A DNA stretch of 64,000 bases, from the NCBI RefSeq assembly GCF_031127815.1, contig NZ_JARXHY010000004.1, forward strand, positions 372,001 to 436,000, read 5' to 3'. A program made the position numbers and the translations under genes. This document shows positions 26,992 to 35,510 of the stretch, piece after piece; position 1 is the stretch's first letter, and each line of letters starts with the position of its first letter. The notes under the pieces are model-generated. The model ran no database searches, was not told the origin of the DNA, and saw only the letters and a list, made by a program, of their open reading frames with translations. Source of the DNA: Pelagicoccus sp. SDUM812003 (GTDB lineage: Bacteria; Verrucomicrobiota; Verrucomicrobiia; Opitutales; Opitutaceae).

Positions 26992-27183
26992 ATGGGAGGA
27001 ACAACGAAACAAACTGAAGACCTACTGTATCGTAAGGCCAACAAAGGACTCAAACTCAGCTATCCCTTGGAGGATTGGATAGAAGGCTTGCTCGATCAAT
27101 ATCCCGAGGAGCTCAATTCCATCCGTCCCAAGTCGCCCAACCGAAGGCAACGGCAAAGCCGCAGCGTTCGTTTCTCCGGATAG
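26992..27183 (+). CDS. Small basic hypothetical protein
   Basis: A 63-residue protein of no known family. The start is supported by AGAAGGGA eight bases before ATG 26992, and the gene is followed by its own strong terminator, so it is probably expressed. The first half (KGLKLSYPLEDWIEGLLDQYPEE) is predicted helical, and the tail (PKSPNRRQRQSRSVRFSG) is very basic and could bind RNA or DNA. No membrane helix is present. It stands alone, 220 bases after the ybjQ-like gene. Confidence 0.55.
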   Translation: MGGTTKQTEDLLYRKANKGLKLSYPLEDWIEGLLDQYPEELNSIRPKSPNRRQRQSRSVRFSG

Positions 27184-27210
27184 CGGATCCGGAATCGATC
27201 CCGCAAAAAG

Positions 27211-27237
27211 AGGATGCCTGCGAAGGCATCCTTTTTT
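27211..27237 (+). terminator. Rho-independent terminator after the small gene
   Basis: AGGATGCCT pairs with AGGCATCCT around GCGA and is followed by a T-run, 27 bases after the stop of the 63-residue gene. Confidence 0.92.
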
Positions 27238-27411
27238 CATCGTTCATGGGCCGATACTCCGCCGTTTGCGGTGGTTTGCAGGTCGCGGCGTTGAGGCGAG
27301 AATCCAAGGTGGCGGGTCAGCGCCCCGCTCTGCAGGAGGTCTTGGATTGCCTTGAATGAGTTTTTCAATTCCACCCTCCTTGTGGCGGGGGCCGTTATTC
27401 GTCCTGACCCT

Positions 27412-27431
27412 TGGCGAATCGTAGTTCGCCA
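27412..27431. repeat. Short inverted repeat in the gap before 27485
   Basis: TGGCGAA and TTCGCCA flank TCGTAG. It lies in a 247-base non-coding gap. A second small palindrome, TTTTCGCGAAAA, occurs near 27460. They may mark a terminator or operator for the convergent gene, but the evidence is thin. Confidence 0.3.
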
Positions 27432-27484
27432 CGAGGTGCCAACCGGTCCGAATCGCTTTTCGCGAAAACGCGGCTTCTCTCGCC

Positions 27485-28378
27485 TCAGTCGCGTGGCCAG
27501 GAGTCGTCGAAAGCCAGTCGAGCCATGCCGCCTTGCTCGTTTGTGATCAGCAAGGTGTTTTCATCGTCCCAGCAAATCGCTTCGCACTGCTTGAAGGACA
27601 GCGGATAGCGGTAGGCTTCGCCGGCCAGGTAGTCGTCGGAGTCGCTGGGTTTGAGAAAGACCCAGACCGATCCGTAGGTGAGCACGGCAAGCTTTTGGCC
27701 ATCGGGCGTGCAGTCGGCTCCGGTCACTCGGTCCCCCGTTTCGAAGCGCGAGAGGTAGGTGGCTGGGTTGCTGACGAAGGGCTCGGTTTGGTCGAGTCGG
27801 TACAGTTTGGTGAAGTCATCGCTGCGGTGCTTGGTGAGCAGATAGATCTGGTCGTTTGCGTAGAAAAGGGCTTCGCAGTCGAAGTTCTTGTCAGCCTCGT
27901 CGGGGAAGCCGGTCTGGTCCGGATAGTGGAAATCGATGCGTCGCCGCACGCGGGTGGTGCGCTGCTCGCGTGGATTGGGCTCGGGCACGACGTAGATGGC
28001 CAGATCGCGGCGCGTGTTTCCGTTGTTTCCGAAGGCCCCGATCAGCAAGTTTCCTTGATCGTCGGCCGCGATGTCCTCCCAGTCGATGTTGACCGCCCCT
28101 GCGATGGTGATGCCGACGAATGGCGAATCATGATCCTCCGCCCATTCGGTTTTGATGCCGCGTCCGTTGGCGTCGATGGCGAAGATGCGAGCCTCGTCGC
28201 CGGAGTCATTGTGGGTCCAGTACACGCCTTGCCACAGGCGGCTTTTCACGATGCCGGAGGACTCGTTGATGGCTTTTTCGGAAATCTCAGCGTAGCGCTC
28301 GAGCTTTGGTCCGTTGGCGGCGCAGGCCGCGGCCGCGGCGAGAAAGGAAAAGGATGCAAGTCGGAATAAAGGCGTCAT
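27485..28378 (-). CDS. Exported beta-propeller-like protein
   Basis: I start at ATG 28378 (297 residues), which gives the signal peptide MTPLFRLASFSFLAAAAACA; an upstream start adds 12 residues. The mature part has repeated WxHNDSGDEARIFAID, NIDWEDIAADDQGNLLIGAFG, YLLTKHRSDDFTKLYRLD and GADCTPDGQKLAVLTYGSVW segments. These look like blades of a propeller with Asp-rich turns, as in phytase-like or esterase-like exported proteins. No catalytic set is clear. It would sit in the periplasm or outer membrane. It is transcribed alone, 137 bases from the ABC transporter stop. Confidence 0.7.
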   Translation of the reverse strand: MTPLFRLASFSFLAAAAACAANGPKLERYAEISEKAINESSGIVKSRLWQGVYWTHNDSGDEARIFAIDANGRGIKTEWAEDHDSPFVGITIAGAVNIDWEDIAADDQGNLLIGAFGNNGNTRRDLAIYVVPEPNPREQRTTRVRRRIDFHYPDQTGFPDEADKNFDCEALFYANDQIYLLTKHRSDDFTKLYRLDQTEPFVSNPATYLSRFETGDRVTGADCTPDGQKLAVLTYGSVWVFLKPSDSDDYLAGEAYRYPLSFKQCEAICWDDENTLLITNEQGGMARLAFDDSWPRD

Positions 28379-28515
28379 CGCTAGGAAGCGTGGCAGATCG
28401 CATGCCAAGTTCAACCAGCGAGTGGTGACGTTTCGAGGACGCCAGCGATTCGGTCGGAGTCGATGAGCAGTTCGCGCCTGTCGGTAGCGAATTTCTGGAT
28501 ACGAAGCTTGCTCGC

Positions 28516-30261
28516 TCAGCTGGCCTGCTGCTGGTCGTAGAGCGACTTGTACAGCGGGCAGCGAGGGTACAGCTCCTGGTGCGAGCCGCTGTCGATGATC
28601 TCGCCGTCCTGGAAGACGAGGATCTTGTTAGCGTTTTTGATGGTGCTGAAACGGTGGGCGATGATGAGCACCGTCTTGCCGACGACCAGCTTTTCGAGGG
28701 CTTGCTGCACCTTGGCCTCCGACTCGGAGTCCAGAGCCGACGTCGCTTCGTCGAGAATGAGGATCGGCGCGTCGCGCAGAAATGCCCGGGCGATGGCGAT
28801 GCGCTGTTTTTGTCCGCCCGAGAGTCGAGCGCCACGTTCTCCTACCAGAGTGTTGTATCCATCCGGGCAGGTCGATGGCTCGGTGATGAAGTCGTGGGCG
28901 AAGGCTTGGCGGGCCGCTTCGCGAACCTCCGCATCGGTGGCGTCCTGCCGGCCGAGTCGGATGTTTTCCATAATGGTGTCGTCGAAGAGCACCGGCTCCT
29001 GGGAAACGATGGCTATGTGGTCGCGCAGGTCGGTGAGGCGAAAGCGACGCAGATCGTGCCCGTCCAGAAAGATGCCGCCGAAGCTGACGTCGTAGAAGCG
29101 CGGCACCAGGTTGGCGAAGGTGGACTTTCCGGCTCCGGAAGGGCCGACCAAAGCGCATACGTCGCCCTTTTCGATGCGGGCGTTGGCGGATTTGAGAGCG
29201 GGCGTATCGTCGTAGGAGAAGGAGACGTCGCGAAACTCGATTTCGCCGTTTACGCTCTCCACCTCGATCGGTTCCTCCGGATCGTCGATATCCACCGGAG
29301 AGTCCATGATTTCGGCGATGCGCTGGTAGGAGGCGACGCCTTTGGAGAGCTCCGAAGCGAAGGTGCCCAGCTTTTTCACCGCGGTGTAGGTCAGGTACAG
29401 GGCCAGGAAGATAGCGGTGAAGACCCCGCCTGGCACCCCATTGTAGTAGCCGATGATGAAGGCGATGGAGAGGCCGATGGATGAGCAGACTTCCACCACA
29501 GGACCGAGTCCGAAGGAGTATTTGACCACTTTCATCTGCGAGCGAAACAGGTCCGACAAGCGGGCCACGAAGCGACGGTTTTCCCGATCCTGCAGGTTGA
29601 AGGCTCTGATTTCGCGGGCGGCGGTGAGGTTTTGGGCCAGCGAGTTGGTCAAGCTGCCCAGCTCCTCCTGCTGCTCGCGGGCCTTGTACTCGATTTTGTG
29701 GCTGAAGGATCGGATCGGGAAGATGACGATGGGCAGGGCGACCAGACAGAGGTACACTTGATAAACGCCTTCGTTTTCGATCGCCAGCATGGTGAGACGA
29801 TAGATGCAGCCGAGGATCACCGCGGGCTGAATGATGACGTTTTTCGCGATGAAGGTCAGGGTCTGCTGAAGGGCGCTCACATCGGAAGTGATGCGCGAAA
29901 TGAGGTCGCCGGTTTTCGAACTCTGAAAGTAGGCCAGCGGCAGGCGCTGCACCTGGAAGAACACCTTGGCCCGCAGGTCCCGGATGGCGTCTAGCCCAGC
30001 GAGATTGAGCAGGTAGGCGCTGCCGAAAAGGCAAACGCCGATGACCAGAAAGATGGCGGGAAACCCAGCCGCGATGGCAATGACTTCGGAGCGGGAAAGC
30101 CCCCGGTCTCCGTTGAGGATCAAGGTGAAGAGCTGCTCGACGCCTTTGGTCAGAAACGCCCCCGTGACAGCTCCGGCGATGGAGCCCAGCAGGACCGCCA
30201 GCCCGAGGGTCTTCTTGTGGGCGGAAAGCAGCCGCAGAAAAATTTTCAGATCTTTTAGCAC
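28516..30261 (-). CDS. msbA: MsbA-like lipid/drug exporter ABC protein
   Basis: A 581-residue half-transporter with six membrane helices (about 15-310) fused to an ATPase. Nucleotide motifs: Walker A GPSGAGKST, Q-loop VSQEPVLFDDTI, signature LSGGQKQRIAIAR, Walker B ILILDEATSALD, and switch IIAHRF. It works as a homodimer and is expected to flip lipid A-core or export amphiphiles at the inner membrane. The start is GTG 30261 with no evident Shine-Dalgarno sequence. A lipid-A role is inferred from similarity to MsbA; a drug-export role is possible. A glycosyltransferase gene lies upstream on the same strand, beyond a 36-base palindrome. Confidence 0.85.
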   Translation of the reverse strand: MLKDLKIFLRLLSAHKKTLGLAVLLGSIAGAVTGAFLTKGVEQLFTLILNGDRGLSRSEVIAIAAGFPAIFLVIGVCLFGSAYLLNLAGLDAIRDLRAKVFFQVQRLPLAYFQSSKTGDLISRITSDVSALQQTLTFIAKNVIIQPAVILGCIYRLTMLAIENEGVYQVYLCLVALPIVIFPIRSFSHKIEYKAREQQEELGSLTNSLAQNLTAAREIRAFNLQDRENRRFVARLSDLFRSQMKVVKYSFGLGPVVEVCSSIGLSIAFIIGYYNGVPGGVFTAIFLALYLTYTAVKKLGTFASELSKGVASYQRIAEIMDSPVDIDDPEEPIEVESVNGEIEFRDVSFSYDDTPALKSANARIEKGDVCALVGPSGAGKSTFANLVPRFYDVSFGGIFLDGHDLRRFRLTDLRDHIAIVSQEPVLFDDTIMENIRLGRQDATDAEVREAARQAFAHDFITEPSTCPDGYNTLVGERGARLSGGQKQRIAIARAFLRDAPILILDEATSALDSESEAKVQQALEKLVVGKTVLIIAHRFSTIKNANKILVFQDGEIIDSGSHQELYPRCPLYKSLYDQQQAS

Positions 30262-30375
30262 GAGTGGGAGAAAAGGAAGGTATTGGTCGTGTCGGGGAAA
30301 GGGTTAACCACAAACCCCGCTGAATGCACAAGGACAATGCGGAATCGCGGGCCGCCGGGTCGACTCGAAACTGCG

Positions 30376-30411
30376 CAACTCTTTTTTGCAACGTTGCAAA
30401 AAAGAGTTGCC
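30376..30411. repeat. 36-base perfect palindrome
   Basis: The half-site GCAACTCTTTTTTGCAAC (30376-30393) is followed directly by its exact complement to 30411, with no spacer. The next flanking bases do not pair. It lies between the glycosyltransferase stop (30426) and the ABC gene start. It could form a cruciform, a terminator stem whose T-run is inside the arm, or bind a large dimer. Confidence 0.9.
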
Positions 30412-30425
30412 CATCCGGCGGGACG

Positions 30426-31184
30426 CTAGCGGCGTTTGGGGTACCAGTAGGTGAGCAGGCGGCGGCTGAAGCGCCGGGCCAGGCGTCGCGGGAGCAGATA
30501 GAAAAGGGCGAAGGCGAGTAGGGCGGATAGGTTGGAAACGAACAGTCGGGCCAGCGAGCGCGGGGTGAGCTCGCCCTTGCGTCCGGAAGTGACCACCGGA
30601 TGGCGGTGCAGGACGGGATAGCGTTTTCCTCGGCGGCGGCCATAGCGCTTGAGGCGCATCTGAAATTCGACCTCTTCCAGAGCGAAAAGGTCGTGAGTGA
30701 ATCCGTCCAGATCGCGGAAGGCTTGTCCTTCGCACAACAGGCAGGCCCCGCCGCTCATTTTGATCAGCCGGTAGATGGGATTCATGCGCTCCAGGCGGAG
30801 ACGATTGAAGGGGGTGCCGTCCGGTACGGTTATAGTAGTGCCGCATCCGATCACGTCGCCGCTCGCTATGGCGTCCAGCAGGTCGGAGAGCAGTTCCGTG
30901 CTCGGGTAGGAGTCTGCGTCGACAAAGAGCAGCCAGTCGCCTAGGGCCGCGGCGGCGCCTTTGTTGCGAGCCCGCGAGATCTGATTGATCGGTTCGAAGA
31001 CGACTTTCGCCCCCAGCTCGCGTGCAACTTGGGCGGTGCGATCGTTGGAGTTGTTGTCGCAGACGATGAGTTCGAATGTGACACCGGGGCGGGTGTTTGC
31101 GGCGATAGCGGCTTGTATTCGTCGAATGGATTCGCCGATGCGTTGTTCCTCGTCGAAAGCCGGGATGACGATGGAAAGCAGCAT
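30426..31184 (-). CDS. Family 2 glycosyltransferase
   Basis: A 252-residue protein from ATG 31184. The N-terminus MLLSIVIPAFDEEQRIGESI is the classical GT2 start. FELIVCDNNSNDRTAQVARE carries the nucleotide-binding Asp, and DWLLFVDADSYPS holds the DxD metal motif. EEVEFQMRLKRYGRR gives the ED-type acceptor region. The C-terminal 50 residues form a basic, hydrophobic helix (LSALLAFALFYLLPRR) that should anchor it to the inner membrane. The acceptor is unknown, perhaps a dolichol-type lipid or glycolipid. It lies 29 bases downstream of oppC. Confidence 0.88.
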   Translation of the reverse strand: MLLSIVIPAFDEEQRIGESIRRIQAAIAANTRPGVTFELIVCDNNSNDRTAQVARELGAKVVFEPINQISRARNKGAAAALGDWLLFVDADSYPSTELLSDLLDAIASGDVIGCGTTITVPDGTPFNRLRLERMNPIYRLIKMSGGACLLCEGQAFRDLDGFTHDLFALEEVEFQMRLKRYGRRRGKRYPVLHRHPVVTSGRKGELTPRSLARLFVSNLSALLAFALFYLLPRRLARRFSRRLLTYWYPKRR

Positions 31185-31212
31185 GGCGAAATTTCGGACT
31201 GGCCGGGCTCCG

Positions 31213-32280
31213 TTAGTCCTTGGCCGATTTGACGTCGAGGGCGTCACGCAGGCCGTCGCCTAGGAAGTTCATGGAAAACAAGGTGGCGGAAAAAAAGAGA
31301 CTGGGAGCGATAAGTTGCCAAGGGGCGGAGCGCATGGACTGCTGTCCCTCCTGGATCAGGCTCCCCCAGCTTTCGGTACCCGCTTGCATGCCAAGCCCCA
31401 GGAAACTCAGGATCGACTCGAGCAGAATGACTGCGGGCACTAGCAAGGTGGCGTAGACCACGACCGGTCCAAGTAGGTTGGGAGCGATGTGCCGGGTGAT
31501 GATGTGAAATGTGGATACGCCGGTGGCTTTGGCGGCCGCGACGAAATCCTGATCCTTCAAGTGGATGACCTGCCCGCGTACGATACGGGCCATGGTGAGC
31601 CATTCGACGGCTCCGATTGCGATGAAGACTAGCAGGATTTTGTATTCGAAATCTTCGAACAGGACCATGAGCAGGATAACGAAGATCAGAAACGGCAAGG
31701 CGTAGAGGATGTCCACGCAGCGCATCATAAAAGCGTCCAAGCGCCCGCCGATATAACCCGAGATCGATCCGTAGGTCACACCAATGAGAAGCGCGGTGAG
31801 GGTTGCTAGAAATCCGACGCTAAGCGAAATGCGCCCGCCGCGCATCAGTCGAGCCAGCATGTCGCGTCCCTTGATATCGGTGCCGAGAAGATGAAAACTC
31901 GTTGTAGGGGTGAAGAGGATACCATTGATGAGTTGAGGCTCGCCAGTGGAGAGCGCCGCGACATCGCTCTGAGGATCAAGGGCGTAAACTTCGGCGAAGT
32001 CTTCCACGGTGGTGATCTCGTCCGGCGTTTCCTTTTCCGGATCGAATCGGACTTCCACCAGTTCGGCGGTGGTGAATGGTAGAGTGCTATCCAGAGCGAG
32101 CACCTGTCGATCGGGAGAAACGTGGTACACCAGCGGCCCCGCGAAGGAAAAGAGGGTGACGAAGATAAAGAAACCCAGGCCCATCATAGCGAGCCGGTTG
32201 TCCGCAAGTCGCCGCAGCGCTTCTCTCCACAGCGAGCGGGGAGCGGTTTGTTCGGTGGCGAGATTTGGCGAGAGGCGCAT
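31213..32280 (-). CDS. oppC: Oligopeptide ABC transporter permease
   Basis: This inner-membrane permease belongs to the peptide/nickel ABC importer group. The 355-residue length exceeds the usual 300 because residues 57-120 form a periplasmic insert (RQVLALDSTLPFTTAELVEV) after the first helix. That is a known OppC feature. The transport domain has LLGTDIKGRDMLARLMRGGR, the EAA-type loop AAKATGVSTFHIITRHIAPN and SILSFLGLGMQAGTESWG. It is preceded by oppB and oppA, and ATPases OppD/OppF are not in the window. Confidence 0.92.
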   Translation of the reverse strand: MRLSPNLATEQTAPRSLWREALRRLADNRLAMMGLGFFIFVTLFSFAGPLVYHVSPDRQVLALDSTLPFTTAELVEVRFDPEKETPDEITTVEDFAEVYALDPQSDVAALSTGEPQLINGILFTPTTSFHLLGTDIKGRDMLARLMRGGRISLSVGFLATLTALLIGVTYGSISGYIGGRLDAFMMRCVDILYALPFLIFVILLMVLFEDFEYKILLVFIAIGAVEWLTMARIVRGQVIHLKDQDFVAAAKATGVSTFHIITRHIAPNLLGPVVVYATLLVPAVILLESILSFLGLGMQAGTESWGSLIQEGQQSMRSAPWQLIAPSLFFSATLFSMNFLGDGLRDALDVKSAKD

Positions 32281-32361
32281 GAGTGAAAGTGGAAATGAAA
32301 GAAGGAAAAATTAAGAGCTTTGGGAGCTGGCAGGTGGCTAACGAACTGTGATAGGCGGCGC

Positions 32362-33279
32362 TTAGCTCAGGCGGAGCCGAGGGTTGAGCAGGACTTGCAG
32401 GACGTCGACCGCCAGGTTGGCAAGCATGATCAGAGTGGCGTAGAAGAGCACCGTGGAGAGGATGAGCGACTGGTCCTGGTTGAAGGCGGCTTGCACGAAG
32501 TGTCGACCAAGCCCCGAAACTTGGAAAATGGTTTCTACCACGAAGGAGCCAGTGATTAGGCCAGCGAGGGTGGGGCCGAGAAAGGAAACGACAGGAAGAA
32601 TGCCGCCGCGCAAGGCATGCACTACCACGGCGCGAAATTCACTGGCGCCTTTGGCTCGAGCGGTGCGGACGAAGTCGGAGCTCAGGATTTCCAGCATGCC
32701 GCCGCGGGTCAGACGGGCGATGTAAGCAGCGTAGAACAGTCCAAGGGTGAGCGAGGGGAGAATCCGGTCCTGCACGGAGGACCAACCCGAAATGCTGGTC
32801 CATTGTAACCAAATGCCGAATACTAAAGCGAGAATTGGCCCGATGACGAAGGTCGGCAAGCAGATGCCGATCATGGCCAGGCTCATGGGGGCGTAGTCGA
32901 GGGCGGTGTTTTGGCGAGCGGCTGCGAGCACGCCCGCGGGAATGCCAAAGAGAAGGGCGATCAGGATCGCCCAAGCCGCGAGTTCCAAGGAAACGGGAAA
33001 GGCTTCGGAGATGATATCCGCCGAGGTAAGGCCCGGGTGGCTGGTAAGCGGCGGGAGGTCGAGCTTCAGGTGTCGAAAAAGGGTAGTGAAATACTGGATA
33101 TGGACCGGCTGGTCGTAGCCGTAGTACGCCTTCTGGTTTTCGATGATATGGGCCGCGACTTTTCGCTCCTCCGAAAAGGGGCTTCCGGGCGAGAGCCGCA
33201 CCATGAAGAAGGTGATGGTGTAGATCGCCAGCAGGACCGGAATGGCTTGTCCAAGTCGTATGAGGATGAATCGAAGCAT
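32362..33279 (-). CDS. oppB: Oligopeptide ABC transporter permease
   Basis: A 305-residue permease partner of OppC. It begins MLRFILIRLGQAIPVLLAIY with the first helix of this family, then FFMVRLSPGSPF. The coupling loop is FVRTARAKGASEFRAVVVHALR, and GLGRHFVQAAFNQDQ near the C-terminus is family-typical. Six helices are visible. It lies 81 bases before oppC and 51 bases after oppA. Confidence 0.93.
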   Translation of the reverse strand: MLRFILIRLGQAIPVLLAIYTITFFMVRLSPGSPFSEERKVAAHIIENQKAYYGYDQPVHIQYFTTLFRHLKLDLPPLTSHPGLTSADIISEAFPVSLELAAWAILIALLFGIPAGVLAAARQNTALDYAPMSLAMIGICLPTFVIGPILALVFGIWLQWTSISGWSSVQDRILPSLTLGLFYAAYIARLTRGGMLEILSSDFVRTARAKGASEFRAVVVHALRGGILPVVSFLGPTLAGLITGSFVVETIFQVSGLGRHFVQAAFNQDQSLILSTVLFYATLIMLANLAVDVLQVLLNPRLRLS

Positions 33280-33330
33280 TGACTGAAAGGAAGATGGAAG
33301 AAGGAGGGAAGGAGCGTTGCGGGGAGGCGG

Positions 33331-34959
33331 TTAGTTTTCCGTCGGTTCCAACGATATGTACTTGTAGTTGCGGTTGTCGGTGATTTTCGGATACCAGCCC
33401 TTTACTTCAGGCGCGATGCGGTAGATGCGATTGTAGAAGTAGAGCGGGATGATCGGGAGCTCGTCCATTAGAATCGACTCTGCCTCGTGCAGTAGCTCCA
33501 GACGGCGTTCCGCGTCGGGTTCGGTGATGGAGCGAGTGATCAGCTCGTCGTAGCGGGCGTTGCTCCAGCCGGTATTGTTGTTGCCGTCACCCGTGCGGAA
33601 CATGGTCAGGAAGGTGTCGGGGAAAACGTAGTCGCCGATCCATCCCGATCGCGAGATTTCGTAGTCGAGGTTGTGCTGGGTTTCGAGAAAGGTTTTCCAT
33701 TCCTGGTTTTGCAGTTCGCATTCGATGCCTAGGACGTTCTGCCACATTTGCTGGATGGCTTCGGCGATCTGCTTATGCTGTTCGGAGGAATTGAAAAGCA
33801 GGGTGAGTTTAGGAAAGCCTTTTCCCTGCGGATAGCCCGCCTCGGCTAGCAGGGCGCGGGCCTTATTGGGATTGAAGGAATCCTGTTTGGGCGGTTCGTA
33901 GCCTGCGATGCCGTCTGGGGTGAGAGATAGAGCGATGTGCTGGTCGCCCTTGGTGACGCGTTTCACGAGAGCCTTACGATTGATGGCGAGAAAGAGAGCT
34001 TGGCGCACGCGTTTGTCGGAGAGATGCGGCTCGGTAGTGTTTATCTTATAGTAGTAGGTGGCGATCCAGGGCTCCATGCGAAGGTAGGGATCGCCCTTCT
34101 TCTTGTAGAGGGGAATCATATCCGACGGAACTGTATTTTGGTAGTGGATACCGCCGGAATTGAAGACGCGATCCTCGGTGGAAATATCGTCGATGGGGAG
34201 GAAATGAATCTCTTTTATGGATACGTTTTCGGCATCCCAGTAGTAGGGATTTCGCTCCACGGAAACGATCTTGTTGATGACCCAGTTCTTGAGCTGGTAG
34301 GGGCCGTTGCTGACGTAGTTTTCCCGGGTCCAATTGGAGTCCGGCTTGCTCATGCCTCCTGCTGCTTCGATGGTCGGAGGGTGGACTGGGTACCAAGTCG
34401 GATGCTTGAGGAGGTTGAGAAAGTAAGGCGTGGGGCCTTCGAGGGTGATTTCCAGCGTGTAGTCGTCGAGGGCCTGGACGCCGACTTCTGAAAAGTCCTC
34501 CAGGACGCCTTCGTTGAAAGCCTTGGCATTTTTCAGCACCCAAAGCAGTTGGGCGTATTTGGCACCCAGTTTGGGGCTGAGCATGCGCTGGAAAGAGTAG
34601 ACGAAATCGTGGGCGGTGACGGGGTCTCCGTTTGACCAGCGGGCGTCTTCGCGAAGGGAGAATGTCCAGACGGTGGCGTCGATGTCGCTCCAGGACTTGG
34701 CCACTCCCGGTTCGGGCAGATTGTCGTCCGTCGGGTGGTAGACGACCAGTCCTTCCATCAGGGCGGAAACGATGCGGTTTCCGTTGTTGGAGGTGTTGAG
34801 GTGCGGGTCGATGCTTGGAGGCTCGCCCTCGTTTCCGAAAAGCAGAATGCCTTCACGGGCGGCGATGTCGCGCTCGAGCGTATCGCCGTTTTGGCTGCAG
34901 GCGCTGAGCAGGCAGGTTAAGACAAGGATGAAGGCGTAGGCTGCGAATCGGTGAAGCAC
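33331..34959 (-). CDS. oppA: Oligopeptide-binding lipoprotein
   Basis: The 542-residue protein belongs to solute-binding protein family 5. The N-terminus MLHRFAAYAFILVLTCLLSACSQ is a lipoprotein signal with lipobox LSAC, so it is likely anchored to a membrane in the periplasm. Family marks are PPSIDPHLNTSNNG, YHPTDDNLPEPGVAKSW, WTFSLREDARWSNGDPVTAHDFVYSFQR in part, and IWFQ-like LTLLFNSSEQHKQIAEAIQQ. The start is GTG 34959, 19 bases after the ispF stop, so it may be read from the pyrF-ispDF promoter. Confidence 0.93.
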   Translation of the reverse strand: MLHRFAAYAFILVLTCLLSACSQNGDTLERDIAAREGILLFGNEGEPPSIDPHLNTSNNGNRIVSALMEGLVVYHPTDDNLPEPGVAKSWSDIDATVWTFSLREDARWSNGDPVTAHDFVYSFQRMLSPKLGAKYAQLLWVLKNAKAFNEGVLEDFSEVGVQALDDYTLEITLEGPTPYFLNLLKHPTWYPVHPPTIEAAGGMSKPDSNWTRENYVSNGPYQLKNWVINKIVSVERNPYYWDAENVSIKEIHFLPIDDISTEDRVFNSGGIHYQNTVPSDMIPLYKKKGDPYLRMEPWIATYYYKINTTEPHLSDKRVRQALFLAINRKALVKRVTKGDQHIALSLTPDGIAGYEPPKQDSFNPNKARALLAEAGYPQGKGFPKLTLLFNSSEQHKQIAEAIQQMWQNVLGIECELQNQEWKTFLETQHNLDYEISRSGWIGDYVFPDTFLTMFRTGDGNNNTGWSNARYDELITRSITEPDAERRLELLHEAESILMDELPIIPLYFYNRIYRIAPEVKGWYPKITDNRNYKYISLEPTEN

Positions 34960-34978
34960 GGAGTGGATGGAAGGCTTG

Positions 34979-35464
34979 CTAGGTCTTGCAGATGAGAGCG
35001 GTGGCGTGGGCGGCGATGCCCTCGGCTCGGCCGAGCGAGCCCAGCTTTTCGTTGGTGGTGGCTTTGATGCCGATCTGAGCTTGGCTTATGCCAGCGCTGG
35101 CTGCGAGACGTGTTTTCATTTCTTCGACCCGCGGATAGATCTTCGGTTTCTCGGCGATGAGGGCGGAATCGATATTGACGATGGTCCAGCCTTGGTCGGC
35201 GAGGGTTTCGCAAACGTCGGCCAGCAGCTCCTGGGAATCGATGCCTTTGTACTTCGGATCCGTATTCGGAAAGTAATGACCGATGTCCGGAAGCCCCGCA
35301 GCGCCCAGCAGGGCGTCGCAGATGGCGTGCGTGAGCACGTCGGCGTCGGAATGACCGTCGAGGCCGTAGGGAGTGTCGAATGAGACGCCTCCCAGCACCA
35401 TGGGGCGTCCGTCCTTGAAGGGGTGAATGTCGTAGCCGAGGCCGATGCGGATGTTGGGAAGCAT
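34979..35464 (-). CDS. ispF: 2-C-methyl-D-erythritol 2,4-cyclodiphosphate synthase
   Basis: IspF closes the cyclic diphosphate in the MEP isoprenoid pathway. I start at ATG 35464, giving 161 residues and the motif IRIGLGYDIHPF with the metal-binding Asp and His. GLDGHSDADVLTHAICDALLG and IGHYFPNTDPKYKG follow. The tail IGIKATTNEKLGSLGRAEGIAAHA is the signature for CDP contact. Longer frames upstream overlap ispD and are not coding. The spacing to ispD is 46 bases. Confidence 0.96.
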   Translation of the reverse strand: MLPNIRIGLGYDIHPFKDGRPMVLGGVSFDTPYGLDGHSDADVLTHAICDALLGAAGLPDIGHYFPNTDPKYKGIDSQELLADVCETLADQGWTIVNIDSALIAEKPKIYPRVEEMKTRLAASAGISQAQIGIKATTNEKLGSLGRAEGIAAHATALICKT

Positions 35465-35510
35465 TTTGGAGATTCTGATAGGTGACGCGTGAGGGATGGA
35501 TGAAGGAAAA

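Noticed and set aside
28628-30643. 671-residue minus-strand open frame over the MsbA-like gene
   Set aside because: It lies in another frame of an obvious ABC transporter, is rich in Arg, Pro and His, and has no recognisable domain.
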